This document shows, one piece after another, positions 1 to 7,922 of a DNA stretch of 64,000 nucleotides. Every line of letters starts with the position of its first letter. Position 1 is the first letter of the stretch. This stretch comes from Fusibacter_A sp965140735 (lineage in GTDB: Bacteria; Bacillota; Clostridia; Peptostreptococcales; Acidaminobacteraceae), in contig OZ223306.1 in NCBI GenBank assembly GCA_965140735.1, positions 1 to 64,000 on the forward strand, in the 5' to 3' direction. A model generated the notes under the pieces. That model was not told the DNA's origin. It searched no databases and was given only the letters and a program-made list of their open reading frames with translations. The position numbers and the translations under genes were made by a program.

Positions 1-1
1 T

Positions 2-544
2 TCATTTATTTGGTTGACTGTGTTTGGTGGTACAGCAATCCATATTAATGAATTGACTTCAGGTGCATTGTTTGAAACTGTCGGCAATAATCTGCCTGTG
101 GCAATATTTGAAATGATTCAAAACTTAAATGTCCCTCTATTAGAAGGCATCGTTAAAACCGGTTTATCGTTAGCAGGTACTGTGCTTGTCATTTCGTTCT
201 TTGTTACTTCAAGTGACTCAGGATCACTTGTGGTGGATAATATCACATCAGGAGGGAAACTTAATTCTCCAGTAACACAGAGAGTATTTTGGGCAAGTAT
301 GGAAGGTCTTGTAGCGATTGTATTACTACTTATTGGCGGTGAAACAGCGCTTAAAGCACTCCAAACAGCGGTTATTGCAACTGGGTTACCTTTTGCCATC
401 ATTCTAATTATAATGAGCTTTTTATTGCTTCGAAGTGTCCAAAAAGCATATAAACGTCAGAAATATATTAAAGATCTAGATCATTTTGAAACCATGATGG
501 AAGAATATGAGGATCAAGCCACTGAGGAACAAGTGACTGCTTAG
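2..544 (+). CDS. BCCT family transporter, C-terminal part (partial)
   Basis: Only the last 180 codons are inside the window; the frame is open from base 2, so the start lies upstream. BCCT carriers import betaine, carnitine or choline for osmoprotection or as methylamine substrates. The family signature is visible as VFGGTAIH near the left edge and TSSDSGSLVVD after a hydrophobic helix, followed by two more membrane helices and a charged cytoplasmic tail rich in Glu. The substrate cannot be read from this part. A strong terminator follows, so it ends its transcription unit. The TTG at 14 is an internal Leu codon, not a start. Confidence 0.85.
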   Translation, partial: SFIWLTVFGGTAIHINELTSGALFETVGNNLPVAIFEMIQNLNVPLLEGIVKTGLSLAGTVLVISFFVTSSDSGSLVVDNITSGGKLNSPVTQRVFWASMEGLVAIVLLLIGGETALKALQTAVIATGLPFAIILIIMSFLLLRSVQKAYKRQKYIKDLDHFETMMEEYEDQATEEQVTA

Positions 545-574
545 TAGCTTTTTCTGATAAACTTTAATGAATAG

Positions 575-623
575 AGGATTATCTCAACACGGGTATAAGC
601 GTGTCGAGATAGTCCTTTTTTTA
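575..623 (+). terminator. Rho-independent terminator after the BCCT gene
   Basis: A 16-bp stem with two weak pairs (AGGATTATCTCAACAC against GTGTCGAGATAGTCCT) is followed directly by seven T. It lies between the BCCT gene and the convergent MATE gene. Confidence 0.85.
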
Positions 624-650
624 TTGATCACAAAATAGGTGCAAAGGTTC

Positions 651-1994
651 TTAAGTAATCGTCTTCAATGTTTTTTTAGTATAAATAGAGGCAATAATAG
701 CAGCACTCCAATTGTTGATTACAATTCCCAACCACACGCCTGTTATGCCCATATTCAGAACAGTGCCAAGAAAGTAAAAGAGTGTGATTGGAATGAAAAT
801 TTGTCTATAGAGACCAATATAAATAGCAAAATTCGGCTTTTTTATTCCCTGTAAAACGGAGATTAATATATTCAATATGATATATGTGGGGAATGCAAAA
901 ACTTCAATTCGAAGATAATGAGTACCTGCGATGATAACACCTTGATCTGTATTGAAAAGTCTAATAATATGAGGTGCAAGTGGGTAGATCAAAAGTGCCC
1001 CAAAGACCATCATGCCAATGCCAATTTGAAGCGTTTTTTGCTTTGTTTCATAGATGCGTTCAAAACTTTTAGCGCCATAATTTTGACCTACAAGTGTTAA
1101 AGTTGCGATATTGAGACCAAGTGCTGGCAATAGGATGAGTTGTTCAACTCTCATTGCAGCACCATATGCGGCAATGGTAGTGGCACCAGCGTATTTTAAG
1201 ACATAGTAATTGATTACAAAAACACCTAGAGCTATAGTCATCATGTTTAGGCTTGCTGGGAATCCCTGCTTAAACAATTGAATGATGACATCAAGTTTAA
1301 AAGGTGCATTTTTAAAAGCATGAAGGTCAAACTGAGAACTCTTTCTAAGTCTATAAATCATATAGAGTGTTCCGAAAACTTGTATAAGAATGGTCGCAAG
1401 AGCGACTCCAACTGTACTCAGTTTTAGTAGACCTAACCAACCGAAAATAAAGAGTGGATCTAAAATTAAATTCATAAAAAAGCCAATGATGAGGAAATTG
1501 CGATAAGATTTTGTATCACCTTGTGCATTTAGCAAGGCATTGAGTACAGAATTAAGGATGAAGAAAAATGAACCAAAAAAAATGACATTTGTGTACTGGA
1601 TACCGAGTGTCTTTGAGAGTCCTGAGGCCCCAGAAAGTTCGAAGAGAAAGGGCACGATCAAAGGTGCTATCAGAGAAATAAATAGGGCCAAAAATAAACC
1701 AAAGAGCACCGCATTATAGCTTAAGCTATGAAAGTGCTTTCTATTTTTTTCGCCCAGTGCAATGGCGCTCAGTGCAGTTGCACCACTGCCGACCCCAGAA
1801 CTGAGAGCGATAACGATGAAGAAAATTGGAAATGAAATAGTCATCCCTGCAAGCGCATCAGTGCTGAGTTTACCAGCATAATACGTATCGACAACATTGA
1901 AAAGTGTATTAAAAAGCATTCCTACACTTGCAGGAATGGCTATTCTTTTTACATGAGAAATGATTGAACCTTGTGTTAAATCGACATCATTCAT
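651..1994 (-). CDS. MATE family efflux transporter
   Basis: This 447-residue protein has the usual MATE length and about twelve hydrophobic segments arranged as two MatE halves (roughly residues 15-175 and 235-395). MATE proteins export cationic drugs or metabolites in exchange for Na+ or H+ across the cytoplasmic membrane. The N-terminal half carries IPASVGMLFNTLFNVVDTYY, close to the MepA/DinF-type consensus. The ATG at 1994 is preceded on the minus strand by GGGAG at good spacing. It is convergent with the BCCT gene and stands alone, with no regulator adjacent. The substrate is not predictable from sequence. Confidence 0.93.
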   Translation of the reverse strand: MNDVDLTQGSIISHVKRIAIPASVGMLFNTLFNVVDTYYAGKLSTDALAGMTISFPIFFIVIALSSGVGSGATALSAIALGEKNRKHFHSLSYNAVLFGLFLALFISLIAPLIVPFLFELSGASGLSKTLGIQYTNVIFFGSFFFILNSVLNALLNAQGDTKSYRNFLIIGFFMNLILDPLFIFGWLGLLKLSTVGVALATILIQVFGTLYMIYRLRKSSQFDLHAFKNAPFKLDVIIQLFKQGFPASLNMMTIALGVFVINYYVLKYAGATTIAAYGAAMRVEQLILLPALGLNIATLTLVGQNYGAKSFERIYETKQKTLQIGIGMMVFGALLIYPLAPHIIRLFNTDQGVIIAGTHYLRIEVFAFPTYIILNILISVLQGIKKPNFAIYIGLYRQIFIPITLFYFLGTVLNMGITGVWLGIVINNWSAAIIASIYTKKTLKTIT

Positions 1995-2101
1995 AGAATC
2001 TCCCTTCTAAATGAGAATATATTTCATTTTATACCCAGAATAAGCTTATAATAAGCAAATCAAAGTATTTGATAAAAACTATAAATTTGATATGATAATA
2101 C

Positions 2102-2277
2102 ATGAAAAAACAATCTCAAAAAGTACCTGATTCTTGGGAAAGTCTATTTTCTAAAGAAAAAAAGAACTTGAAGATGATTTGGTATTATTGATGCTGACTG
2201 TTGTGTTTGCAGAGGGTGGCAACACAGGTCTAGCTACTCAGTTTGATGAACGGCTGAGCTGTGTCACTGAATTATAA
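2102..2277 (+). pseudogene. Small frameshifted reading frame, unknown
   Basis: An ATG at 2102 opens 29 codons and stops at 2189. If one base is added in the A-rich run near 2158-2164, the frame continues through ELEDDLVLLMLTVVFAEGG to a stop at 2275-2277, giving about 59 residues. No family is recognised and no clear ribosome site precedes the ATG. It may be a decayed gene fragment or chance. Low confidence. Confidence 0.25.
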
Positions 2278-2506
2278 AATGTTTAGCAGGCATCAAAATT
2301 TATTATAGAAGCAAAGCAAAAAAACTATCTGAATTTAAGGGATTTCAGGATATATGACTTCATTATATTAAGGATAGGTTTCTTTTGGTGAAAATAGGTA
2401 TATTCTGATAAGATGAATTGCTATAATAAAAGGTGAAAAAGAGAATGCATGGGTTTTTCATCAGATAGAGCGATGTGTAAATACATTGTTAGATTAAGCT
2501 TTTAAA

Positions 2507-2629
2507 ATGCATATCAGATTACATATTAGGTATATAAAAAGTTATTTATTTGAAGATAACGATGTACTCTCTGCATATTTAAAAGACTATGACTATGTCT
2601 ACTTAGTAAAAAATGAAGAGTGGTCATAG
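2507..2629 (+). pseudogene. Possible C-terminal remnant of a larger protein
   Basis: A 40-codon frame contains LSAYLKDYDYVYLVKNEEW, which looks like the folded end of a bigger protein rather than a complete small protein. Its stop is immediately followed by the AGGAGG site of the next gene. There is no convincing ribosome site for its own ATG. The resemblance to C-termini of large membrane glycosyltransferase-like proteins is only an impression. Confidence 0.25.
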
Positions 2630-2646
2630 AGGAGGTTTTATAAAAT

Positions 2647-3165
2647 ATGTCTCAACAAAATAAATTGAAAAAAAGTGAGATCGTCCTCATCAGTACCGTA
2701 GTGATGATTATTTTATATTTTAGTTACTATGAATTTGTATATAGGACTAATTTAGAAGAATATTTTGAAGCAGAAGGCATTCAAATAGAAGATTTACATA
2801 TAAGTGAGATCACAGTGACCTTTTTTCCTTTTGAAAACAACAGTTCCAGTGTGACTCTAACAGATGAAAAAGAGATTGAAAAAGTACTTGCGGAGATTAG
2901 TAGCTTAAAATTGAAAAAGCATCGCCTGTCAGAGCTTAGGATGAACATTTTAAAGCACTCTGGCTCTAGACTTGTTAATAAACCCAATTGTGATCAAAAG
3001 CTCTCCATTTTTGCGTATAATCAAGATCGTACACAAACTTATGGCATAGATTTATTTAGGGGAAAACAATTGGATGTCACTAGATATAGTGGTAAAAAAG
3101 ATATGACTTTCAGTTATTTTGAAATAATGGGAGATTATTATGAGTATGTTAAAAGTAACTATTAG
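2647..3165 (+). CDS. Hypothetical membrane-anchored protein
   Basis: I do not recognise this 172-residue protein. It has a Lys-rich N-terminus, one hydrophobic helix (about residues 13-30) and a soluble remainder of mixed alpha/beta character, so an N-terminal anchor with an outward-facing domain is likely by the positive-inside rule. AGGAGG lies just upstream of the ATG. The stop is 17 bases before the AlaX-like gene, so the two are probably co-transcribed, but nothing links their functions. Confidence 0.7.
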   Translation: MSQQNKLKKSEIVLISTVVMIILYFSYYEFVYRTNLEEYFEAEGIQIEDLHISEITVTFFPFENNSSSVTLTDEKEIEKVLAEISSLKLKKHRLSELRMNILKHSGSRLVNKPNCDQKLSIFAYNQDRTQTYGIDLFRGKQLDVTRYSGKKDMTFSYFEIMGDYYEYVKSNY

Positions 3166-3182
3166 GTGAGAAAGGTGGGAAT

Positions 3183-3827
3183 ATGGCTTGTGAAAAGAAA
3201 TTTTGGGAAGATCCTTATTTAAGAACTTTAGACACAACTGTAACAAGTGTTCAAGAGAATGTGATTACATTAAAAGAGACCATTTTTTTTGCATTTTCGG
3301 GTGGACAACAATCGGATTCAGGGACCATAAATGATTTAGAAGTTTTAGAGGCTAGAAAAGATGGCAAAGAAATTTATTATAAAGTGCCCATTGAACACGG
3401 TCTTAAAGTGGGGGACCCGGTACAAGTGAAAATCGATTGGGATAAGAGATATAAACTGATGAAGTTGCACTTTGCAGCAGAACTTGTTTTGGAATGGGTC
3501 TATCAAAATTTTAATTATCCTGAAAAAATAGGGGCAAATATTAGTGAAGATAAGGCAAGAGTTGATTTTTATTGGGAGGGTAATATCAATAAAGTATTTC
3601 CTGAGCTCAATCAAGCTTTTGCTCAATTAGTGGAAGCAGATTTAGAAATAGAGAGTAATTTCAGTGATATAGAAGACGAAATTAGGTATTGGGCAATAGA
3701 AGGTTTTGCAAAGGTACCTTGTGGTGGGACCCATATCAAGCGAACAAGCGAAATTGGAGCGGTTAGATTTAAGAGAAATAATATTGGCAAAGGCAAAGAA
3801 CGCATAGAAATTCTACTTGCGATGTGA
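3183..3827 (+). CDS. Alanyl-tRNA editing-type (tRNA_SAD) protein with altered metal site
   Basis: The family comprises free-standing relatives of the AlaRS/ThrRS editing domain that hydrolyse mischarged Ser- or Gly-tRNA(Ala). Residues 35-50 carry the AFSGGQQSDSGTI segment typical of AlaX, and CGGTHIKRTSEIG (Cys180, His184) supplies the second half of the zinc site. The first half is normally HxxxH, but here it is H96-F-A-A-E100, so the second His is replaced by Glu. At 214 residues it matches compact AlaX proteins. It may still bind metal through Glu, or it may have a changed substrate. The start ATG has AAGGTGGGA upstream. Confidence 0.8.
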   Translation: MACEKKFWEDPYLRTLDTTVTSVQENVITLKETIFFAFSGGQQSDSGTINDLEVLEARKDGKEIYYKVPIEHGLKVGDPVQVKIDWDKRYKLMKLHFAAELVLEWVYQNFNYPEKIGANISEDKARVDFYWEGNINKVFPELNQAFAQLVEADLEIESNFSDIEDEIRYWAIEGFAKVPCGGTHIKRTSEIGAVRFKRNNIGKGKERIEILLAM

Positions 3828-3840
3828 AATAAAAATAAAA

Positions 3841-3869
3841 TTGACATCATTACATTAAAATGTTATTAT
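3841..3869 (+). promoter_or_regulatory. Sigma-A promoter of the marR operon
   Basis: TTGACA at 3841-3846 and TATTAT at 3864-3869 are separated by 17 bp, close to the consensus. The MarR operator begins two bases after the -10, over the expected start of transcription. Confidence 0.8.
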
Positions 3870-3870
3870 T

Positions 3871-3890
3871 AGTTCGTACTCGGACGAACT
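3871..3890. promoter_or_regulatory. MarR operator 1
   Basis: A 7-bp inverted repeat, AGTTCGT-N6-ACGAACT, covers the expected +1 of the marR promoter. A related repeat sits in front of the next gene (4352-4373). The position predicts repression and autoregulation by the adjacent MarR protein. Confidence 0.6.
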
Positions 3891-3903
3891 GAATGGAGAT
3901 TGT

Positions 3904-4344
3904 ATGAATAACACATGCTTGTTAAGCAAAATAAATGAAATCAGTTCAATATCGATTTCCTATATTAAAAAGAAAATAAAAGAAATGAATTTACCGATTC
4001 TTGTAAGTCATATTCCGTTATTTTATATTCTCTCAGCGGACAACAAGCCTATGTATTTTGCTGAAATTATGACACAATGGGGGATTTCAAAATCATCTTT
4101 ATCGGATATATTAGCTAAATATGAAAAACTAGGATTGATTGATAAATTTTATTGTAAAGATGATAAGCGTAGTATTTACGTCAATCTTAAACCAGAAGCT
4201 ATGTATATCGTAGAAGCTCTCAAAGTAATAGAAGCGGAATGTTTGGGCAAAATGTTAAAAAATATGAATGTAAAAGAACTTGAAATGCTAACAGAACAGT
4301 TAGATCAAGTTTTGGTAAATTTAAAATCTAATGAAACAATTTAA
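3904..4344 (+). CDS. MarR family transcriptional regulator
   Basis: This 146-residue protein has a winged helix-turn-helix in the middle: residues about 50-100 include MTQWGISKSSLSDILAKYEK, then a wing with KDDKRS, followed by the C-terminal dimerisation helices. MarR proteins bind palindromes and are usually released by phenolic or oxidising ligands. It is the first gene of an operon with a FrnE-type oxidoreductase and a DUF1304 protein, and a palindrome overlaps its own promoter. This suggests a redox or organic-toxicant sensor that represses itself and its neighbours. The ligand is unknown; Cys5 near the N-terminus is worth noting. Confidence 0.85.
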   Translation: MNNTCLLSKINEISSISISYIKKKIKEMNLPILVSHIPLFYILSADNKPMYFAEIMTQWGISKSSLSDILAKYEKLGLIDKFYCKDDKRSIYVNLKPEAMYIVEALKVIEAECLGKMLKNMNVKELEMLTEQLDQVLVNLKSNETI

Positions 4345-4351
4345 GCAGTTT

Positions 4352-4373
4352 AATTGTTCGGTTGCGGACAATT
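4352..4373. promoter_or_regulatory. MarR operator 2
   Basis: AATTGTTCG-N4-CGGACAATT matches in 8 of 9 pairs and has the same GTTCG...CGNAC core as the palindrome at 3871-3890. It lies in the 51-bp gap between marR and the FrnE gene, upstream of the latter's ribosome site, so it could control an internal promoter or act as a roadblock. Confidence 0.5.
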
Positions 4374-4395
4374 TGAAATTGAAAGGAGAACAGTT

Positions 4396-5109
4396 ATGAA
4401 AGTTGAAGTATGGTCAGATTATGTATGTCCGTTTTGTTATATCGGCAAAAGAAGAATGGAAGAAGCTATCAATCAATTGGACTTTAAATCGGAGATAGAA
4501 GTCGAATTTAAAAGCTTTGAGCTTGATCCAAATGCGCCAAAATCATATGAAGGTAATATTAATGAAATTATCGCTAAAAAATATGGAATACCTGTAAGTC
4601 AAGCAAAAGCAAGTAACGATCAAATTGTGGCTCAAGCGAAAGCTATGGGTCTAAATTATGATTTTGATAATATGAAGCCAACAAATACTTTTGATGCACA
4701 TAGATTAGTACACTATGCGAGTGCGCAAGGGAAACAAGGGAAGTTGTCTGAAAGACTTTTAAGGGCATATTTTACTGAAGGCAAAGATTTGTCTAGCTAT
4801 GATGTCTTAGCATCTTTAGCAAAAGAAGTCGGATTAGAATCTAACGATGTGATTCATGTTTTGGAATCAGATCAGTTTAAAGATGTCGTTCGTCAAGATG
4901 AATCAGATGCAAAAAAACTTAATATAAGTGGTGTCCCTTATTTCTTAATCAATGGCAAGTATGCCATATCTGGGGCACAACCTACAGATGTCTTTTTAAA
5001 GAGTTTAAAGCAAATAAAAGCAGATGAAATGAAAGCTGAAGCGGAAAAATTAGATGCTTTAAATAATGATTCAGCGGGTATTTGTATTGATGGACAATGT
5101 AAGTTTTAA
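4396..5109 (+). CDS. DsbA/FrnE-family thiol-disulfide oxidoreductase
   Basis: A 237-residue thioredoxin-fold protein. The active-site CPFC (Cys11, Cys14) lies in WSDYVCPFCYIG, typical of FrnE-like cytoplasmic DsbA relatives, and cis-Pro is in SGVPYF near residue 181. A helical insertion (about residues 40-165) follows the family layout. The C-terminus has two further cysteines in GICIDGQC. There is no signal peptide, so it acts inside the cell, probably reducing or isomerising thiols under oxidative or electrophile stress. The ATG at 4396 has AAAGGAG upstream; the frame is open back to 4354 but that part includes the operator and is not coding. Confidence 0.88.
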   Translation: MKVEVWSDYVCPFCYIGKRRMEEAINQLDFKSEIEVEFKSFELDPNAPKSYEGNINEIIAKKYGIPVSQAKASNDQIVAQAKAMGLNYDFDNMKPTNTFDAHRLVHYASAQGKQGKLSERLLRAYFTEGKDLSSYDVLASLAKEVGLESNDVIHVLESDQFKDVVRQDESDAKKLNISGVPYFLINGKYAISGAQPTDVFLKSLKQIKADEMKAEAEKLDALNNDSAGICIDGQCKF

Positions 5110-5132
5110 ATGGCATAAGCAGGAGGCGACGC

Positions 5133-5498
5133 ATGCACATCGCATTAAAAGTATTGGTTCTATTAATAGCTTTGGAACATCTATTTATACTTTGGATTGA
5201 AATGTTTGCTTGGACGACTAAAGGTCAGAAAATTGTGAAGGATGCAGATCCAAGTTTTATGGAGCAAACAAAGAGCATGGCAGCAAATCAAGGATTATAC
5301 AATGGTTTTTTATCAGCGGGTTTAATTTGGTCACTTTTTATTACAGATAATGTATGGTCATATAATATTGCCTTTTTCTTTTTAGGTTGTGTGGTTGTGG
5401 CAGGGACTTATGGTGCGTTATCTGCTTCAAAGTCGATTTTTTTTAAGCAAGCATTACCAGCATTACTCGTGATTATTGCATTATTTATTTCACGATAA
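5133..5498 (+). CDS. DUF1304 family membrane protein
   Basis: This 121-residue protein has four predicted membrane helices and the DUF1304 start (LVLLIALEHLFILWIEMFAW, residues about 8-27), followed by the ANQGLYNGFLSAGL segment. The function of DUF1304 is not known. It is the last gene of the MarR operon, 23 bp behind the FrnE gene with AGGAGG upstream, and is followed by a terminator. Its presence with MarR and an oxidoreductase hints at a toxicant or redox stress role, which is inference only. Confidence 0.85.
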   Translation: MHIALKVLVLLIALEHLFILWIEMFAWTTKGQKIVKDADPSFMEQTKSMAANQGLYNGFLSAGLIWSLFITDNVWSYNIAFFFLGCVVVAGTYGALSASKSIFFKQALPALLVIIALFISR

Positions 5499-5516
5499 GT
5501 TATAAAAATTATTTTT

Positions 5517-5554
5517 AAAAGGCTAATCCATTATTTTATGGATTAGCCTTTTCT
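5517..5554 (+). terminator. Terminator of the marR-frnE-DUF1304 operon
   Basis: A perfect stem AAAAGGCTAATCCAT / ATGGATTAGCCTTTT with a short AT loop, ending in T residues. Confidence 0.85.
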
Positions 5555-5639
5555 AGTTCTTACATATAGCTTTTATTAATTTTAAATCATGACACACGTA
5601 GAAAATAATGTGACTAAAATTTTAAGTTTGGTATAATTA

Positions 5640-5669
5640 ATGAGATGCGATGAGATGTGATGAGACGAA
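5640..5669. repeat. Three tandem 10-bp units
   Basis: ATGAGATGCG, ATGAGATGTG and ATGAGACGAA lie head to tail between two terminators. No coding or regulatory role is apparent. Confidence 0.45.
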
Positions 5670-5694
5670 GTCAGGTAAGACGAAACGCGCACAT

Positions 5695-5738
5695 AAAAAA
5701 CAGCTCGTCGTGCGTATTAACGTCACAACCGAGCTGTA
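5695..5738 (-). terminator. Terminator of the thioesterase gene (minus strand)
   Basis: Read on the minus strand, ACAGCTCG pairs with CGAGCTGT around a 22-base loop and is followed by a T run (the AAAAAA at 5695-5700 on the plus strand). Confidence 0.75.
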
Positions 5739-5766
5739 TTCTTGTAAATCTGTTTAAAATACTGGA

Positions 5767-6189
5767 CTAGCCAGCCATATAGTTACCATATTCTCTTGCG
5801 CGTGCTTTATTAATCAAACTGCTGTAGTTGACAATACTTCTGGCATGTCGGCCATCACCGATTTGTCCAAACTCATCATATGCGATCATTTCAAAGATGT
5901 ATCGACCTTCTTCAAAGCCTGTAATTTTGACCTCAATCGTTACAGTTGCCCCTTGTAGGGTAGGTTTAAAGTGATCGACAGAAACTTGATTGCCCACAGA
6001 GACAAATCCTTCTGGTAAAGTAGGATCGATAAGCTGTGCGCTTGCTTCTATCATTAATGCAATCAAGCGTGGCGTTGCGAATAATTCTTGAACGTTACCA
6101 CTGCCATAATTTAAAGCAGTATCTTCAATGGTAATTTTCTTCTGAATTGTATGTGACATGCCAACATAAAGTCTTGCGAATGATTCCAT
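5767..6189 (-). CDS. Hot-dog thioesterase, FlK (fluoroacetyl-CoA thioesterase)-like
   Basis: A 140-residue single hot-dog domain. The pattern GSG(x)nLFATPRLIALM, then SVGNQVSVDHFKPT and GDGRHARSIVN, matches the FlK-like thioesterase superfamily. The residues equivalent to the FlK catalytic set appear to be Thr39, Glu48 (shifted by one) and His73. Such enzymes hydrolyse small acyl-CoA thioesters; most members outside Streptomyces have no proven substrate. AGGAGG precedes the ATG. It is a single-gene unit with its own minus-strand terminator. Confidence 0.82.
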   Translation of the reverse strand: MESFARLYVGMSHTIQKKITIEDTALNYGSGNVQELFATPRLIALMIEASAQLIDPTLPEGFVSVGNQVSVDHFKPTLQGATVTIEVKITGFEEGRYIFEMIAYDEFGQIGDGRHARSIVNYSSLINKARAREYGNYMAG

Positions 6190-6366
6190 AATTAAAACCT
6201 CCTAATATTGCTGATAGGTTTATTTTAGAGGATTTGAGTCTAAAAGCAATAGCTTTAGGAGAACCTTTATACAAATGTTATAATCTTTAATAATCTGATT
6301 ATCTTTGTTTATAATTAGATTAGGAGTTCTTATTTTTTGAATAATTATTTTGAGGAGGCTTATTTT

Positions 6367-6789
6367 ATGAAACAAGCAATTGTACATATTGCATTGGTCG
6401 TTAAAGACTATGATGAAGCGATTGAATTCTACACAAAGAAACTCAGGTTTGAACTCATAGAAGACACTTATCAACCAGAACAGGATAAAAGGTGGGTCGT
6501 TGTTGCACCACCAGGATCAAAGGAAACTACGATTTTACTTGCAAAGGCATCTAAAGAAGAACAAGAGTCTTTTATTGGGAATCAAACAGGGGGCAGAGTC
6601 TTTTTATTTTTAAATACAGATGACTTTTGGCGAGATTATCGTGATTTGGTACAGAAAAATGTTGAATTTGTCAGAGAACCGAAACAGGCAGACTATGGTA
6701 TGGTGGCTGTATTTAAGGACTTATATGGTAACCAATGGGACTTGTTGCAACTTAATAAAGAACATCCCATCGCAAAGAGAATGGAGTGA
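6367..6789 (+). CDS. VOC (glyoxalase/bleomycin-resistance) family protein
   Basis: A 140-residue protein with two beta-alpha-beta-beta-beta modules. It begins IVHIALVVKDYDEAIEFYTKK with a metal-ligand His7, and ends with VAVFKDLYGNQWDLLQL, where the usual final Glu ligand position of the fold is Asp in WDL. The reaction is not predictable; the family includes isomerases, dioxygenases and drug-binding proteins. The start chosen is the ATG at 6367 behind GAGGAGG. Four bases separate it from the GNAT-FosB gene, so the two are co-translated. Confidence 0.82.
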   Translation: MKQAIVHIALVVKDYDEAIEFYTKKLRFELIEDTYQPEQDKRWVVVAPPGSKETTILLAKASKEEQESFIGNQTGGRVFLFLNTDDFWRDYRDLVQKNVEFVREPKQADYGMVAVFKDLYGNQWDLLQLNKEHPIAKRME

Positions 6790-6793
6790 AAAT

Positions 6794-7780
6794 ATGCAGA
6801 CAGACATTATTTTGAGAGATTTGAGAATCGATGATCTAGATGATTTTTTCATGATGAATCATCCCGATAGAGCCTTTCATAAATTTAATGGGCCTTATTT
6901 TAAACAGGATTCACTAGAAGAATTACAAGACTATATGGTGCTTCTTAAAAGTAGATTTGAATCTGGAGCCTCAAATCCATTGAAGCAAAAAAAAGTCATT
7001 GCAGATGCACAAACGGATGAAATCATTGGCACTGTAAATTGGTACTGGAAATCAGAAGAGACCAATTGGATGGAGATTGGGATTGTTATTTTCAATGAAG
7101 ACTACTGGGGAAAAGGCATCGGAAAAAAGGCATTACCCCTTTGGATAGAAGAAACATTTGAACGTCACCCTGACCTTGTCAGATTGGGGCTTACCACTTG
7201 GTCCGGCAATTACAGAATGATGAATCTGGCAGAAAGTTTAGGGTTTAAGAAAGAAGCTGTATATAGAAAAGCACGCATAGTTGATGGAAAATACTACGAT
7301 TCCATCAGTTACGGGATACTTAAGACAGAGTGGTACACAGCTCAAGCAGGCATTGATCAGAGTGATTGGCAGGTAAATCACATCACTTTTTCAGTTTCTA
7401 ATTTAGAAACATCTACTCAGTTTTACTCAAATCTGTTTCAAAAATCACCTTGTGCATTAGGAGAAAGACTTTCTTATTTTGATCTCAATGGTTTATGGTT
7501 GGCGCTTAATTTGGAAAAAGACATTGATAGAACGCATCAATCAGAAATTTATACACATGTGGCTTTTAGCGTTAAAGAAGATACGTTAGAAGAATTAAAA
7601 AAACACTTAGAGTCTACAGATATTAGGTTTGAAATGGGAAGGGTGAGACATCCAAATGAAGGAAATTCAATTTACTTAAGAGATCCAGATCAGCACTTAA
7701 TAGAGTTTCATACTAAAACTTTAAGTGATCGGCTGAATCACTATGACGCTTTTAGACCAGATATTCAGATCAAAAGGTGA
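6794..7780 (+). CDS. GNAT acetyltransferase fused to a FosB-like thiol transferase
   Basis: A 328-residue two-domain protein. Residues 5-175 are a RimJ/RimL-type GNAT with the acetyl-CoA loop near EDYWGKGIGKKAL (102-114). Residues 193-325 are a VOC domain closely resembling FosB: VNHITFSVSNLETS, FDLNGLWLALN, YTHVAFSV, and DPDQHLIEFHTKTLSDRLN. His196, His255 and Glu304 fall at FosB positions 7, 66 and 115 once 189 is subtracted, so the metal triad is intact. FosB opens the fosfomycin epoxide with bacillithiol or cysteine. The fusion could pair two drug- or epoxide-modifying activities. The start is the ATG at 6794; the frame is open further upstream inside the previous gene but lacks a ribosome site there. 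Confidence 0.85.
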   Translation: MQTDIILRDLRIDDLDDFFMMNHPDRAFHKFNGPYFKQDSLEELQDYMVLLKSRFESGASNPLKQKKVIADAQTDEIIGTVNWYWKSEETNWMEIGIVIFNEDYWGKGIGKKALPLWIEETFERHPDLVRLGLTTWSGNYRMMNLAESLGFKKEAVYRKARIVDGKYYDSISYGILKTEWYTAQAGIDQSDWQVNHITFSVSNLETSTQFYSNLFQKSPCALGERLSYFDLNGLWLALNLEKDIDRTHQSEIYTHVAFSVKEDTLEELKKHLESTDIRFEMGRVRHPNEGNSIYLRDPDQHLIEFHTKTLSDRLNHYDAFRPDIQIKR

Positions 7781-7922
7781 AGTGAAAGTAAATATTAAAC
7801 AAACTATTCCCTATAAAACAATATTAGGACTTGCTATAATTTAGATATTACTTTTAGAGAAAAATAGAGATGTAAACTGTTGTAGAGACAATCTAGAAAG
7901 AAGATTACGAAAGAGAGATCCT

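Larger units (their letters stand above)
1995..2646. other. Intergenic region with gene debris
   Basis: About 650 bp without an intact gene of normal size. It holds a small frameshifted reading frame (2102-2277) and a 40-codon tail-like frame (2507-2629), described separately. The remainder (2278-2506) is AT-rich, with stop codons in all frames and no hairpin that I could recognise. The stretch reads like decayed coding sequence rather than a regulatory region. Confidence 0.4.

Noticed and set aside
118..402. Minus-strand open frame of 94 codons inside the BCCT gene
   Set aside because: It is fully overlapped by the transporter frame, has no ribosome site and no family pattern; other minus-strand frames inside the dehydrogenase, Etf and ars genes were dropped for the same reason.
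5640..5669. Start of a CRISPR array
   Set aside because: Units are 10 bp, directly tandem without spacers, and there are no cas genes.
6620..6793. Long upstream extension of the GNAT-FosB protein into the VOC gene
   Set aside because: The frame is open by chance; the ATG at 6794 has its own ribosome site and gives the normal GNAT N-terminus.
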